Positions 52,169 through 60,694 of a stretch of DNA of 64,000 bases are shown piece after piece. Positions within the stretch are counted from its first letter, which is position 1, and each line of letters begins with the position of its first letter. The position numbers and the translations under genes were made by a program. This stretch comes from Mageeibacillus sp. UBA6980 (GTDB taxonomy: Bacteria; Bacillota; Clostridia; Saccharofermentanales; Saccharofermentanaceae). The notes beneath the pieces were generated by a model. It worked only from the letters and a program-made list of their open reading frames with translations, was not told the DNA's origin and did not search any database. The DNA lies in assembly GCA_002450095.1 (NCBI GenBank), contig DJYK01000003.1:92480-156479 (forward strand). Reading direction: 5' to 3'.

Positions 52169-52486
52169 TTACTGAAACTGCGTCTGCAGATCGTTTTTGG
52201 CAATCAAAACGCTTTCCTGATTCATGATCATCGAGAGGCTTTTGCCAAGTTTGATTATATCATCATCCGACGAACCGATTACATTAATGCATAACGTGTC
52301 TTCCACGGCATATCTGCCATCCTCATGGAGAAAGCCTCCTTTAGCCGGGACCAGGGAAAAATCTATTTCTCTCGATGTAAAGAAATTCACCACCAAGTCA
52401 GTCAAAGCCTCCTTGGTTACAACTTCATCCTGTAAGAAGACGTCTTTACATCCTATATAGATCTGATACTCAACACTGCTTTGCAT
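52169..52486 (-). CDS. Small DUF3574-like protein (paralogue 2)
   Basis: 105 residues starting MQSSVEYQIYIGCKD. It aligns with the next gene over its length: DFSLVPAKGGFLH, ALTDLVVNFF and NQESVLIAKND. Start ATG 52486 has GGAGA upstream. The open frame extends much further upstream through unrelated, low-quality sequence overlapping the lipoprotein gene. Tandem duplication is evident. Confidence 0.6.
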   Translation of the reverse strand: MQSSVEYQIYIGCKDVFLQDEVVTKEALTDLVVNFFTSREIDFSLVPAKGGFLHEDGRYAVEDTLCINVIGSSDDDIIKLGKSLSMIMNQESVLIAKNDLQTQFQ

Positions 52487-52511
52487 CTTCAGGTCTCCTG
52501 TATTCCTGCGA

Positions 52512-53462
52512 CTATCCTTCATAGTTGGAGTACCACTCTCCGTATTCAACTCTGTTGTTAACGAGGAAATTGCATATGAAGAATTCCTGACCGTCAGCTT
52601 CAAAATAATAGACCATAACCATATCATCTTCTGTCCGGGGATATGACTGATCGTAGGTCTCGACGACATTGTACAGATCGGCGCCGGTATCGGAGAAAGG
52701 TATCTCTTCACTTCTGATAAAAACCGCGTCAGGATCCTTCATCTGCGCCATCTCAAGGTAGTAATCTTCATCTTCCTTGGCAGGATCTCTGAATGATGTA
52801 TCGGGTAATCTCACGCTTCCGATATGACGCAGAGCGCCACCGCCTGCAGAAGAGAGAATGTGAGAATACTCGGGATCGTTATAAATGTCTTCACCTTCGT
52901 AATCGTTCATCAGCTGCTCATAGTATGCTGTGAGCCACCCCTCGTCGTGCTCCAGATAGATAGTCCATCCGTCCATCCTTGATTCGAGATTATATCTTTG
53001 GAATACATCGGCTATCATCTCGATGCCTTCTTGAGCCTGCTGATCAGATATATCCGAATCGGCCGAATACCAGTAACAATCCTCGAGATTCGATTCTTCT
53101 TCTGTTAATCCGTATTCAGCACATATATCTTCCAATTCGGCCGCAGCATCTTCAAGAACATAGTAATGCAAAGCCCGGTTGAATGAGTCGGAAGAAGCCG
53201 GAACAGAACCGAATGATGCCCCGTCGATACTGATATCCGCCATATTACTTGATACCCGGTACTCAAATCCCTGAAGTTCGTCTCTTAAAACTACGACCGA
53301 ACCTTCGTCATCAGTAGTCTGACTTACGACTTCACAGGGACCATGGTCACGTCTTGCCTGCCTTATCAGACCGCGGGCGCTCTTAGGACTGCATCCCGTT
53401 GCCAGAATTACCGAAGATATGACAGATAAAGATAATACTGCGACACCAAACTTGTTTCTCAT
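52512..53462 (-). CDS. Hypothetical lipoprotein
   Basis: 316 residues with lipobox ATGC near residue 24. The mature part is acidic, with repeated DDE-type stretches and helical pieces (DAAAELEDICAEYGLTEEES); no family recognised. GAGGGG precedes the ATG. It heads a minus-strand group with the two DUF3574-like genes. Confidence 0.65.
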   Translation of the reverse strand: MRNKFGVAVLSLSVISSVILATGCSPKSARGLIRQARRDHGPCEVVSQTTDDEGSVVVLRDELQGFEYRVSSNMADISIDGASFGSVPASSDSFNRALHYYVLEDAAAELEDICAEYGLTEEESNLEDCYWYSADSDISDQQAQEGIEMIADVFQRYNLESRMDGWTIYLEHDEGWLTAYYEQLMNDYEGEDIYNDPEYSHILSSAGGGALRHIGSVRLPDTSFRDPAKEDEDYYLEMAQMKDPDAVFIRSEEIPFSDTGADLYNVVETYDQSYPRTEDDMVMVYYFEADGQEFFICNFLVNNRVEYGEWYSNYEG

Positions 53463-53757
53463 ACCAACATCCCCTCATTCATGCTTATTGATTATATGAT
53501 ATCGGTAAATGTTTTGATAATCAAACTAATATTGTGGCAATCCTGAGTCAAGCCGATAAAATCTTCTCACTTAAGACATCGGATCTAAGATATTACTTTA
53601 GGGGGACTATGATATACACCTGACCATTTACATTCCGGGAAACAAAACAGGGCAGGTCTAAAAGATTTTTCGGACATTTTTCCGGATGGCAAGAGAGGGG
53701 CCCGAAGTAGTTCTGTATTTTCTCAAGATAATCCTTCAATCATCTTACAAACACAAA
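53463..53757. other. Gene-free gap
   Basis: AT-rich, with no open frame in the style of neighbouring genes, no RNA and no clear terminator or repeat. It separates chromosomal-looking genes from the accessory block starting with the nitroreductase. Confidence 0.5.
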
Positions 53758-54375
53758 TCAAAACTTGTTCCAATGAATCTGCTCTTTCATATTGATTTCA
53801 ATCTGTTTCGTACAAACTGCGTCTTTTGCAGGACGCCCAATTCCGATAAAACACGGAATCAAGTATTCATCTGGAAATCCTAACACTCTCTGCGCAATTC
53901 TTTCCTCTTCCCCCTGAGGTATTCTAAGATTACAACCATACCCTTCGGCAGTCGCAGCAAGCCATAGATTCTCAATGCTGCACCAGACAGTCGCAAAACA
54001 GTTTAAGTCCGAAAAGTTTCTTGGATGCATTATATCAGCTTTTTTTCTCATCAATGGGATGATAACTGCTGCTGCATCCATTAACATCCTATATTGTTTT
54101 GGAACAGCAACCTGATAACTCTCTTTCTGAATAGGATCTGAAATAAAATCCATTGCATCAACATCTTTTACCGTCAGATTCTTAGGAACACCTCCGAGTA
54201 CTTTTTTCAAAACCTCGTTATCCGTTACAATAATAAAATGCCAGTCTCGAAAATGATCGTTGGATGGAGCTGTATAAGCCGCTTCCAAAATTTTTTCCAA
54301 TACCTCCTTTGGAATCATTTCATTCGTAAAATCGCGGATGCTCCTTCTTGTTTTCATAACTTCATATAAATCCAT
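53758..54375 (-). CDS. Nitroreductase family flavoprotein
   Basis: 205 residues. The N-terminal TRRSIRDF motif with EKILEAAYTAPS binds FMN phosphate, and the C-terminal GCNLRIPQGEEE and PCFIGIGRP complete the fold. Substrate unknown. GGGAGG precedes the ATG. More AT-rich than the preceding genes. Confidence 0.9.
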   Translation of the reverse strand: MDLYEVMKTRRSIRDFTNEMIPKEVLEKILEAAYTAPSNDHFRDWHFIIVTDNEVLKKVLGGVPKNLTVKDVDAMDFISDPIQKESYQVAVPKQYRMLMDAAAVIIPLMRKKADIMHPRNFSDLNCFATVWCSIENLWLAATAEGYGCNLRIPQGEEERIAQRVLGFPDEYLIPCFIGIGRPAKDAVCTKQIEINMKEQIHWNKF

Positions 54376-54388
54376 AGATCTTCCTCCC

Positions 54389-55612
54389 CTATTCTTCCGA
54401 CCTTTCCTGTAGTTTCATCTTATATTCTTCTTCTGCAATTTCAATCTGCTTCTGGATCTGCTCGGCGGTAGGCAGGTACTCCTGAATCTCTTTGATCTTT
54501 ATATTGTCATAGGTAGCGACACCCATCGGAGTAGTTATGCCCTGAAATGCCAGCTGAACCTCAGTGCGATCCATATCCTTACAAATCAGCAAACCTATCG
54601 TAGGATTATCGCTTTCCCTTCGGATAAATTCGTTCACAGCATTCACATAAAAATTCAGCTTCCCGGCAAATTCCGGATCAAATGGCTTCACCTTTAGTTC
54701 CAGCACGACATAACAACGCAAATAGATATGATAAAACAACAGATCGATCTTCCTGGTCTTTCCGGAAATGATGATTTCCTTCTGTCGTCCAACAAATGCC
54801 CACCCCTCGCCTAATTCCAGCAAGAAGCGCGTCATATGCTGCTCTAATACATCTTCCAGGGCATCCTCATCATATTTTTCCTGCAGACTAACAAAACCAA
54901 GATCATAATTACTTTTTAATATTTCCTGAGCAAGCTCCCCCTGCATTGCAGGAAGTTTTTCAGCAAAATTAGTAACGGCAGCTCCTGCAGTATGATATAA
55001 ATCCGCACGAATACAATCATCCAATACATTACGGCTCAATCCCCGTTCAACAGTCCTTCGAAGATAAAACAGTGCCTCATCAACACCTTTGCATTTTGTA
55101 ATAATCAGACAGTGATGCCCCCACGGAATAAAACTGAAGCCTGTCGGAAACGGTATTTCTGCAACAACTTGCTGCAGTTTTTCCCCGAACGACTCTTCAT
55201 GAATTTCTGCAGCAACTTGTTGCAGTTTTTCACTTTTAACATCAATAAGCATATTGAAAGACTGAAGCATATCCGAAATCCGCTCATTTTCAGCATAGAA
55301 CGAATACCACTTCTTCATATTCCACAGGTTTCGAGCTGAAAATCCCTTCGTGTTTGGAAATTCTGCCTGAAGATCCAGACTCACCTGCTCAACAATTCCG
55401 CTGCCCCATTTTTCCTCAGCTTTGCGTACCACGAGATCCCTTCCTAACTGCCAGTTGAACAGCAGCTGTTCAGAGTTAACCTTCACAGCCGCCTTTATCT
55501 GTGAATTACGAAATCTCTGCTTTATGTCCTGTATCCATTGTAAGTATTCCTTGTCGAGTGCAACATCATGTGATCTGACCGCTCTCGGTTTATCCGTTGT
55601 TTTTTCAGCCAT
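54389..55612 (-). CDS. YhcG/DUF1016-type PD-(D/E)XK nuclease
   Basis: 407 residues. N-terminal DUF1016-N with WQLGRDLV and SARNLWNMKKWY; C-terminal restriction-like core KIDLLFYHIYLRCYVVLELK with D...E-x-K. The family is typical of accessory and phage-related loci; some members bind DNA junctions. It carries an internal in-frame duplication (EKLQQVAAEI and EKLQQVVAEI, 48-bp period at 55155-55231) just before the usual PWGHH motif. A GGAGG precedes the ATG. Confidence 0.85.
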   Translation of the reverse strand: MAEKTTDKPRAVRSHDVALDKEYLQWIQDIKQRFRNSQIKAAVKVNSEQLLFNWQLGRDLVVRKAEEKWGSGIVEQVSLDLQAEFPNTKGFSARNLWNMKKWYSFYAENERISDMLQSFNMLIDVKSEKLQQVAAEIHEESFGEKLQQVVAEIPFPTGFSFIPWGHHCLIITKCKGVDEALFYLRRTVERGLSRNVLDDCIRADLYHTAGAAVTNFAEKLPAMQGELAQEILKSNYDLGFVSLQEKYDEDALEDVLEQHMTRFLLELGEGWAFVGRQKEIIISGKTRKIDLLFYHIYLRCYVVLELKVKPFDPEFAGKLNFYVNAVNEFIRRESDNPTIGLLICKDMDRTEVQLAFQGITTPMGVATYDNIKIKEIQEYLPTAEQIQKQIEIAEEEYKMKLQERSEE

Positions 55613-55655
55613 ATATTACATGCCTCCGCAGTATTGTCCATTTGTTCATACAAAG

Positions 55656-56399
55656 TCATAATTCCAAAACCCTCTTATACAACATGTGATACTTCCCGGC
55701 ATCAGAATCCCGATGGTAGTGTCCGAAGTACCAGCCCTTAAAGTCGACAGTGCTCGCGATGGTATCCAGAAAGGCCGTCAGCTCATTCTTCGAACGATAG
55801 TACATATGCTTCATATTGAGGGCACAGACAGTGGACTCCGGTGCGCAGTGCGTAAGGATATAATCGACCTTGCCGCCATGCCTTTCGAGGTTTGTGACCG
55901 CTTCCTCATACTCCTCGACAGAAGGCATCTCCCTCGCCCACCACGAGAGGCCTTCGGTGCGCCAGCCCTTATCGGTAGACTCCGCTCCGCCAAGGGTAAA
56001 GAAAGACTTCCCGGCAATGGTATACACCTGGCCTCTCATAAGGTGCAGCGTATTCTTATAGATGCGATGTATCTTGCCTCCGTTCCACTCCTCGACCGGA
56101 TACATGTCAAGCGCATCATGGTTCTCATGATTACCATCAACGAAAAGCACAGTATACGGCTTCTTCTCCCAATACTTGCGTGGATACTCATCGAAATCCA
56201 ACATATCCTCAAACTCATAAATATCATTAGGGAATTTGCTGCCTCGTATATCCTTCCCTGTCCAGATCCCGCCGAAGTCACCAAGGATTATCAGGTAATC
56301 ATTACACGTCAACTCACGGCCGATCTCACGGTCAAACTGATCTATCTTTACAATATCCATCAGACGATGTGTATCACCTGTTACGAATATCCGTGACAT
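55656..56399 (-). CDS. Metallophosphoesterase
   Basis: 247 residues. Metal motifs: GDTHRLMD, LGDFGG, DGNHENHD, THCAPES and GHYHRD. Cytoplasmic calcineurin-like enzyme; substrate unknown. One of three such enzymes in the 55.6-60.3 kb block. Confidence 0.87.
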   Translation of the reverse strand: MSRIFVTGDTHRLMDIVKIDQFDREIGRELTCNDYLIILGDFGGIWTGKDIRGSKFPNDIYEFEDMLDFDEYPRKYWEKKPYTVLFVDGNHENHDALDMYPVEEWNGGKIHRIYKNTLHLMRGQVYTIAGKSFFTLGGAESTDKGWRTEGLSWWAREMPSVEEYEEAVTNLERHGGKVDYILTHCAPESTVCALNMKHMYYRSKNELTAFLDTIASTVDFKGWYFGHYHRDSDAGKYHMLYKRVLEL

Positions 56400-56443
56400 T
56401 ATTCTTACCTGTTCATACTTTCCTTATTGGGGTTCTGCTTTAA

Positions 56444-56824
56444 TTAACTCTCACTATGTGCTTCGACCCACTCCTTAAGATCCTCATCATCCTTCTCACT
56501 CGCTGCAATCCCCATGATGATATCGGTAAACTCTTCGTTAGTCGCGTTTACCCGGTAGCCGTTAAGTTTGAGCATAACCAGCAGCACGAGCGCGCCTATG
56601 CGCTTGTTCCCGTCTCGAAAAGAATGATTCTTAATAAGACCATATGCCAGTCTTATAATCTTCTCTTTATCATCAGGGAATAACTCCTCACCGCCGAAAG
56701 TCTGGAACGGAGCCTGAAGAGCCGAGTCCAACATACCTTCATTAAGAACTCCCAAAGCACCGCCATAGCGCTCATAGATCATCTCGTGAAGCTCAATTAT
56801 CTGCTCTTTTGTAAGTGTTATCAT
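56444..56824 (-). CDS. Doc/Fic-fold toxin-like protein
   Basis: 126 residues with the Doc motif NHSFRDGNKRIGALVL near residue 65, and a preceding YGGALGVLNEG segment typical of death-on-curing proteins. Doc proteins phosphorylate EF-Tu; other Fic proteins transfer AMP. No Phd-type antitoxin precedes it: the upstream overlapping gene (4 nt) encodes a Cys-rich protein instead. Motif residues look intact. Confidence 0.85.
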   Translation of the reverse strand: MITLTKEQIIELHEMIYERYGGALGVLNEGMLDSALQAPFQTFGGEELFPDDKEKIIRLAYGLIKNHSFRDGNKRIGALVLLVMLKLNGYRVNATNEEFTDIIMGIAASEKDDEDLKEWVEAHSES

Positions 56825-57297
56825 TTTGCCAGCTCCTTAAATGCTTCATCAAACTCAAACATCAAGCTGCGTGCCACTTCTAATACATAGCAGTCATCAC
56901 ACAATGTCAAAATCCAACCCAAATCATCGCGAATTATCCCGGGGTTACCGCATTCTTCACATATTGAAGCAGATTTCTGTTCTGCCTCTTGAATCAATTC
57001 TTCGATCTTGGTGCATTCTTTTTCCGGACCATCTATGCTTACGTTGAATCGAAGAGTTCCGAACTTCTCTTTGATCTGATTGACCTCTAAGTCCACAGGC
57101 GAATCAGATTCATTAATGATCTTTTCAATTTCGCTGCACAGTTCATCAAGAATCTGATACCATCCGTCTCCGCATTCACATCCGAATGCACTGTAAAGAT
57201 CTCCGATAAAACCTTCACTCTTCTGTTCGATAAGTGTCTTCCCCTTACGCATAAACTTATATCTTCGGGCTAACATATTCTCCAACTCAGTTCTCAT
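56821..57297 (-). CDS. Cys-rich protein coupled to the Doc gene
   Basis: 158 residues. The N-terminal half has CECGDGWYQILDELCSEIE and QIKEKFGTLRFNV; the C-terminal half is a zinc ribbon (SICEECGNPGII, TLCDDCY). A widespread family in phages and accessory regions, with no known function. Its stop overlaps the Doc start (ATGA), so the two are translated together; a neutralising role is possible but untested. GGAGG precedes the ATG. Confidence 0.7.
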   Translation of the reverse strand: MRTELENMLARRYKFMRKGKTLIEQKSEGFIGDLYSAFGCECGDGWYQILDELCSEIEKIINESDSPVDLEVNQIKEKFGTLRFNVSIDGPEKECTKIEELIQEAEQKSASICEECGNPGIIRDDLGWILTLCDDCYVLEVARSLMFEFDEAFKELAK

Positions 57298-57377
57298 ACA
57301 TCCTCCTGATATATATATCTATACAATCGATACTTCCTTCTTAACTAATGGACGGGGAATAGTTTCCTGCCTTAGTC

Positions 57378-57623
57378 TCATAACATCGCCTCTTTTATCA
57401 ACACCCATTTGCGCTTTCGCTCGTGTTCATTGATCATCCAATCATCAGGCATTCTGATAGGAGAATCATCATCCTGAGCCAGAGCAATTATGTTATCTTC
57501 CTTACAGTAATAAACAGCCCGAATTCTCGTCGCGTAGACCTCCCAATCGCAGTCGCTCCATAGCACCGCGTCATCGGGAATACAGTTGTCAGACAATACC
57601 TTTAGAAAATCTCGTACCGTCAT
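57378..57623 (-). CDS. Small hypothetical protein
   Basis: 81 residues, soluble, starting MTVRDFLKVLSDNC, with a DWMINEHERKRKWV tail. Not recognised. GGAGGAAG precedes the ATG and it follows the phosphoesterase gene by 20 nt. Confidence 0.55.
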   Translation of the reverse strand: MTVRDFLKVLSDNCIPDDAVLWSDCDWEVYATRIRAVYYCKEDNIIALAQDDDSPIRMPDDWMINEHERKRKWVLIKEAML

Positions 57624-57643
57624 CTACTTCCTCCAATTAATAC

Positions 57644-58189
57644 TCAAACCTCTAATCGCTTCTTAAGGTCTTCGATTATTTGATCCATGCTCACCGGTAT
57701 TATGTCATGAGCATCAAGCTCAACATGATAGATGAGGCCTTTATCGATATCAGCAAATCTGTCCTTAGTATGCGAATGACCGCACAGGTTGATTACACAA
57801 TTGCGGAAAGACTCGCCCTCATGATAATGATCTGTTATCGACGGATAGTGTGATAAGTAAAAATTACGATGGTCGATCCTTATCGGCATTGCATACCCTT
57901 CCACCGTTGTATCATGACACTTGGTATACAGATCAGGTCGATTTCCGACATCATGGTTTCCAAGGATAATATGCTTCTTGCCTGCAAGTTGGTTCCAAAG
58001 CTTAATGCCCTGATCTATGTCATTAAGCATAATATCACCCAGGACATACACTTCATCTTCCCATGTAATAAGCTTATTCCAATTACTTACTATCGCTTCA
58101 TTCATCTCATGAACAGACTTAAACCCACGAGGTCCGTAAATGAACTCGCGGTCATGACAAAAATGCAGGTCCGAAGTAAAGTAAACCAT
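57644..58189 (-). CDS. Metallophosphoesterase (phage-type)
   Basis: 181 residues with TSDLHFCHDREF, LGDIMLND, LGNHDVG, LSHYPS and CGHSHTK, the full metal-site order of small cytoplasmic phosphoesterases common in phages. Start ATG 58189; no Shine-Dalgarno is obvious. Substrate unknown. Confidence 0.85.
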   Translation of the reverse strand: MVYFTSDLHFCHDREFIYGPRGFKSVHEMNEAIVSNWNKLITWEDEVYVLGDIMLNDIDQGIKLWNQLAGKKHIILGNHDVGNRPDLYTKCHDTTVEGYAMPIRIDHRNFYLSHYPSITDHYHEGESFRNCVINLCGHSHTKDRFADIDKGLIYHVELDAHDIIPVSMDQIIEDLKKRLEV

Positions 58190-58339
58190 CAAATAACCAT
58201 ATATCCTTACTTAGTACACTTTAATATTACGCCTGTTCGCACTCGTATGCAATATGCATATGCGTGCATATATGCTTTAATGTACAGTAAACCTTAAGAC
58301 CACTTCCGCGGTTCCGTTCTAATCTTGTGGTGATTATTA

Positions 58340-58804
58340 CTAATACCGGTGCTGCTCAGCCTTTTTCTTGAGACTTTCTATATCCTCTGCATTCTTTAAT
58401 ACATTAACCTTGGCATAGCAGTTAGGACACAATGTAACGCATCTGTGTGTAATATCCACATCTTCATTATTGTCGGTTACATACAAATACAGAAAAGGTC
58501 TGTTCTCTTTATCCGTGAATGGCGCATTCTGACCGCACAATTCACAGCAGCCATCAGACCCCATTATCATGAGTCGCCTGATATATTTATCCGACACGTC
58601 GCTTTTGACGGCCTCGCTTCGTGTCTCAAGAAGCAGATCCTTGCCTCCGACAGAAACAATGTAATCAATCCGATCCCTCTTCTCCTTGGACGGACTGATC
58701 AACCCGTGTTCATATCGATAAACCACTGATTTATCAACGCCGATAGCACTTGCGAACTCCGCTTGTGTCATACCGAGACTTTTACGTATTTTCAGGACAT
58801 CCAC
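58340..58804 (-). CDS. XRE-type HTH with HNH-like zinc domain
   Basis: An HTH of the Xre/Cro type (KIRKSLGMTQAEFASAIGV, YRYEHGLISPS) is followed by a CxxC...CxxC zinc module (CCELCGQNAPF and HRCVTLCPNCYAKV). The second half has the spacing of HNH endonuclease zinc sites but ends CY rather than CH, so activity is doubtful. Start GTG 58804 is proposed (GGAG upstream), since the longer frame to 58867 has promoter-like AT-rich sequence. DNA-binding regulator or nuclease. Confidence 0.65.
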   Translation of the reverse strand: MDVLKIRKSLGMTQAEFASAIGVDKSVVYRYEHGLISPSKEKRDRIDYIVSVGGKDLLLETRSEAVKSDVSDKYIRRLMIMGSDGCCELCGQNAPFTDKENRPFLYLYVTDNNEDVDITHRCVTLCPNCYAKVNVLKNAEDIESLKKKAEQHRY

Positions 58805-58947
58805 GCTATATTCCGACTCCAAATAATGTATTAACAATGTTATACGATTGTATTCAAAGTATAGCATAATACAGAAGAGGTCTGAAAGAACAGGCCTTCT
58901 TCGTATCTAAGATATTACTTGAGCAGGAAAACGCGGGATGATAACAA

Positions 58948-59205
58948 TCAATTAAACCTGTTGATTACCCAATCTTCTGCCTTCCTATGGGCATGGCATG
59001 AATGGCACCAGAGGATCCCGTTCGCAGCGTCACGATTCTCAAAATCATCCGATTTTGCAAAAGAGGTAACTAACTCGAGCTTCCATCCGCATTCCGGACA
59101 ACATGCCGTACGATATCCGTGCTCTGCCGCAGCCCAGAAAACCATCTGCGCGGCATTATGTCTATTTCGATCATCACAATTATTAACAATAACGCTGTAT
59201 ATCAA
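58948..59205 (-). CDS. Small HNH/zinc-ribbon-like protein
   Basis: Up to 85 residues (start uncertain: TTG 59205, or ATG at codon 21). It has CPECGWKLEL and WCHSCHAHRKAEDW, resembling the metal site of compact HNH or recombination-type zinc proteins. Follows the membrane phosphoesterase gene closely. Confidence 0.5.
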   Translation of the reverse strand: MIYSVIVNNCDDRNRHNAAQMVFWAAAEHGYRTACCPECGWKLELVTSFAKSDDFENRDAANGILWCHSCHAHRKAEDWVINRFN

Positions 59206-59219
59206 TCACCCCGACAGGG

Positions 59220-60332
59220 TTATTGCATTTCAAGAGTTATCATCAGGCACTCAAGATGCTCTTCCGTACGCATCCTTATCATCCAGTCTCCGGCGCCCGC
59301 AGACACGATCAAATGAGTTCCCGGCCTCTCAAATTCACCGTAAGCCGGCAGCCCGAGCAATGTATATACAGTTTGAAGCGGCCACAACTGACCGGCATGC
59401 GTATGTCCGGACAACTGCAGAACCGACTGCTCCGCCATGAGCTGTTCTTCATCATACGGCTGATGGTCGGCAACGATCAAAGCCCCGTCATAAGGATCGG
59501 AAAGATCATCCCAAAGAGCACGTCCCGACTCACATGACATATCTTCTCTTCCGAGAAGGACCAGATCATCATCGATCTGAATAAACTCGTCAGACAGGAT
59601 ACGGATACCGGCGTCATTTATGACACGGATCAGTTCCTCATCAGTATAAGTGCGTCCGCCGACAAATCTCGACGAGATCTGCCGGTCGTGATTTCCATAG
59701 ATAAAATAGGTCGGCGCATCGATCGATGACAATATCTCATACACCCTGTACAGATCCTCATTCGATGTAAGTTCATCAGTTATATCTCCTCCGAGTATTA
59801 CGAACTCGGGGGCCTCTTCATTGATCCTTTGACAAAGCTCCGTGATAAGACTCTCAAGATCGGACGATTCATAATGAATGTCCGTGATGAATGCAAACCT
59901 GTGCGTTCTATTAATTCCGTCAACCCGAACTGTTAATTCACGCATCATGATCCTGCCGGAATTCCATGCTCCGTATGCGTAATAACACAAGCTGAACACT
60001 AATGCGATAATCGCGACAGCCGGAAGATTGCACGGTCTTCTCCCCGAATGTCTGTCTTTGATATTTCTTATCCTGCGGCAGGCATATTCGGCAATACTTC
60101 CGGCAAGATCGCCAATAAGAGCGACATAGAGTGCTACCAGAAACTTCGAGATTAGATGCGAATAATTTGCTTTGGTATCGGCAGCAACAAATAACATGGC
60201 CACACCGATAAAAAGGATAATCTTACCTATAAACAGGATCACTCTTACTACCGGCCTCTGACTCCTGCGGACAGGAATCTGAAGAACAAACACCAAAACT
60301 GTAAAGACGATTATCAGAATCCAAATAAGCAT
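59220..60332 (-). CDS. Membrane-anchored metallophosphoesterase (YkuE type)
   Basis: 370 residues from ATG 60332. Four N-terminal hydrophobic segments (to about residue 130), then an extracytoplasmic phosphoesterase: FITDIHYESSD, LGGDITDE, YGNHDRQ, VADHQPY and GHTHAGQ. The family includes UDP-2,3-diacylglucosamine-type and other membrane-facing phosphatases; substrate unknown. TATAAT (60344-60339) ends 6 nt before this ATG and no Shine-Dalgarno exists, another leaderless candidate; an in-frame ATG at 60338 directly abuts the -10. Confidence 0.85.
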   Translation of the reverse strand: MLIWILIIVFTVLVFVLQIPVRRSQRPVVRVILFIGKIILFIGVAMLFVAADTKANYSHLISKFLVALYVALIGDLAGSIAEYACRRIRNIKDRHSGRRPCNLPAVAIIALVFSLCYYAYGAWNSGRIMMRELTVRVDGINRTHRFAFITDIHYESSDLESLITELCQRINEEAPEFVILGGDITDELTSNEDLYRVYEILSSIDAPTYFIYGNHDRQISSRFVGGRTYTDEELIRVINDAGIRILSDEFIQIDDDLVLLGREDMSCESGRALWDDLSDPYDGALIVADHQPYDEEQLMAEQSVLQLSGHTHAGQLWPLQTVYTLLGLPAYGEFERPGTHLIVSAGAGDWMIRMRTEEHLECLMITLEMQ

Positions 60333-60383
60333 ATCCATATTATAAAATCACATAAGCATTACCGAAAGCCAAACTTAGGATGT

Positions 60384-60545
60384 GGTCAACACTTCAGTCA
60401 CTACAACCCTCTCAGTGACACAAAGTGTGACAGATCGAACGAGTTGGTCAACATTTCAGTCACTACAACCCTCAGTGACACAAAGTGTGACAGATCGAAC
60501 GAGTTGGTCAACATTTCAGTCACTACAGCCCTCTCAGTGACACAA
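60384..60545 (-). repeat. Array of ~60-bp palindromic repeats (copy B, inverted relative to copy A)
   Basis: Two full units (period 60) and a partial. Read on the minus strand, each unit contains GTGACTGAAATGTTGACCAA and CTCGTTCGATCTGTCACAC followed by TTTGTGTCACTGA, a close relative of the array at 7862-8000. Not CRISPR: no unique spacers. The open frame across it only echoes the repeat. Confidence 0.85.
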
Positions 60546-60565
60546 AGCCCTTTCCCGTCAAGTTC

Positions 60566-60594
60566 TAAATCGTCAGCCGTTGGCTGACGATTTA
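60566..60594. other. Perfect 13-bp hairpin beside repeat array B
   Basis: TAAATCGTCAGCC-GTT-GGCTGACGATTTA, a perfect stem directly after the array, with no U tract. It may be a structural end of the repeat element. Confidence 0.7.
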
Positions 60595-60640
60595 CATAAG
60601 GAGCCCATTCTTCAAAGAACTGACGCATATTTTGATTGCG

Positions 60641-60671
60641 GTTAGCTATAACTAACTATTCGGTGTATAAT
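60641..60671 (+). promoter_or_regulatory. Inverted repeat and -10 before membrane-protein gene
   Basis: GTTAG-CTATAA-CTAAC (60641-60656) precedes TATAAT at 60666-60671 and covers the -35 position. It resembles the arrangement at 8010-8048. Confidence 0.4.
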
Positions 60672-60694
60672 TATCAGCGGCAGGAGGGATCAAT

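Noticed and set aside
53583..58920. 16-nt match ATCTAAGATATTACTT at about 53584 and 58902
   Set aside because: One 16-mer pair in 64 kb is near chance expectation and the flanks do not match, so it is not an attachment-site pair.
60401..60628. Open frame through repeat array B giving a repeated VVVTEMLTNSFDLSHF peptide
   Set aside because: It is generated by the DNA repeats; no Shine-Dalgarno, and the repeat evolves as a palindrome rather than as codons.
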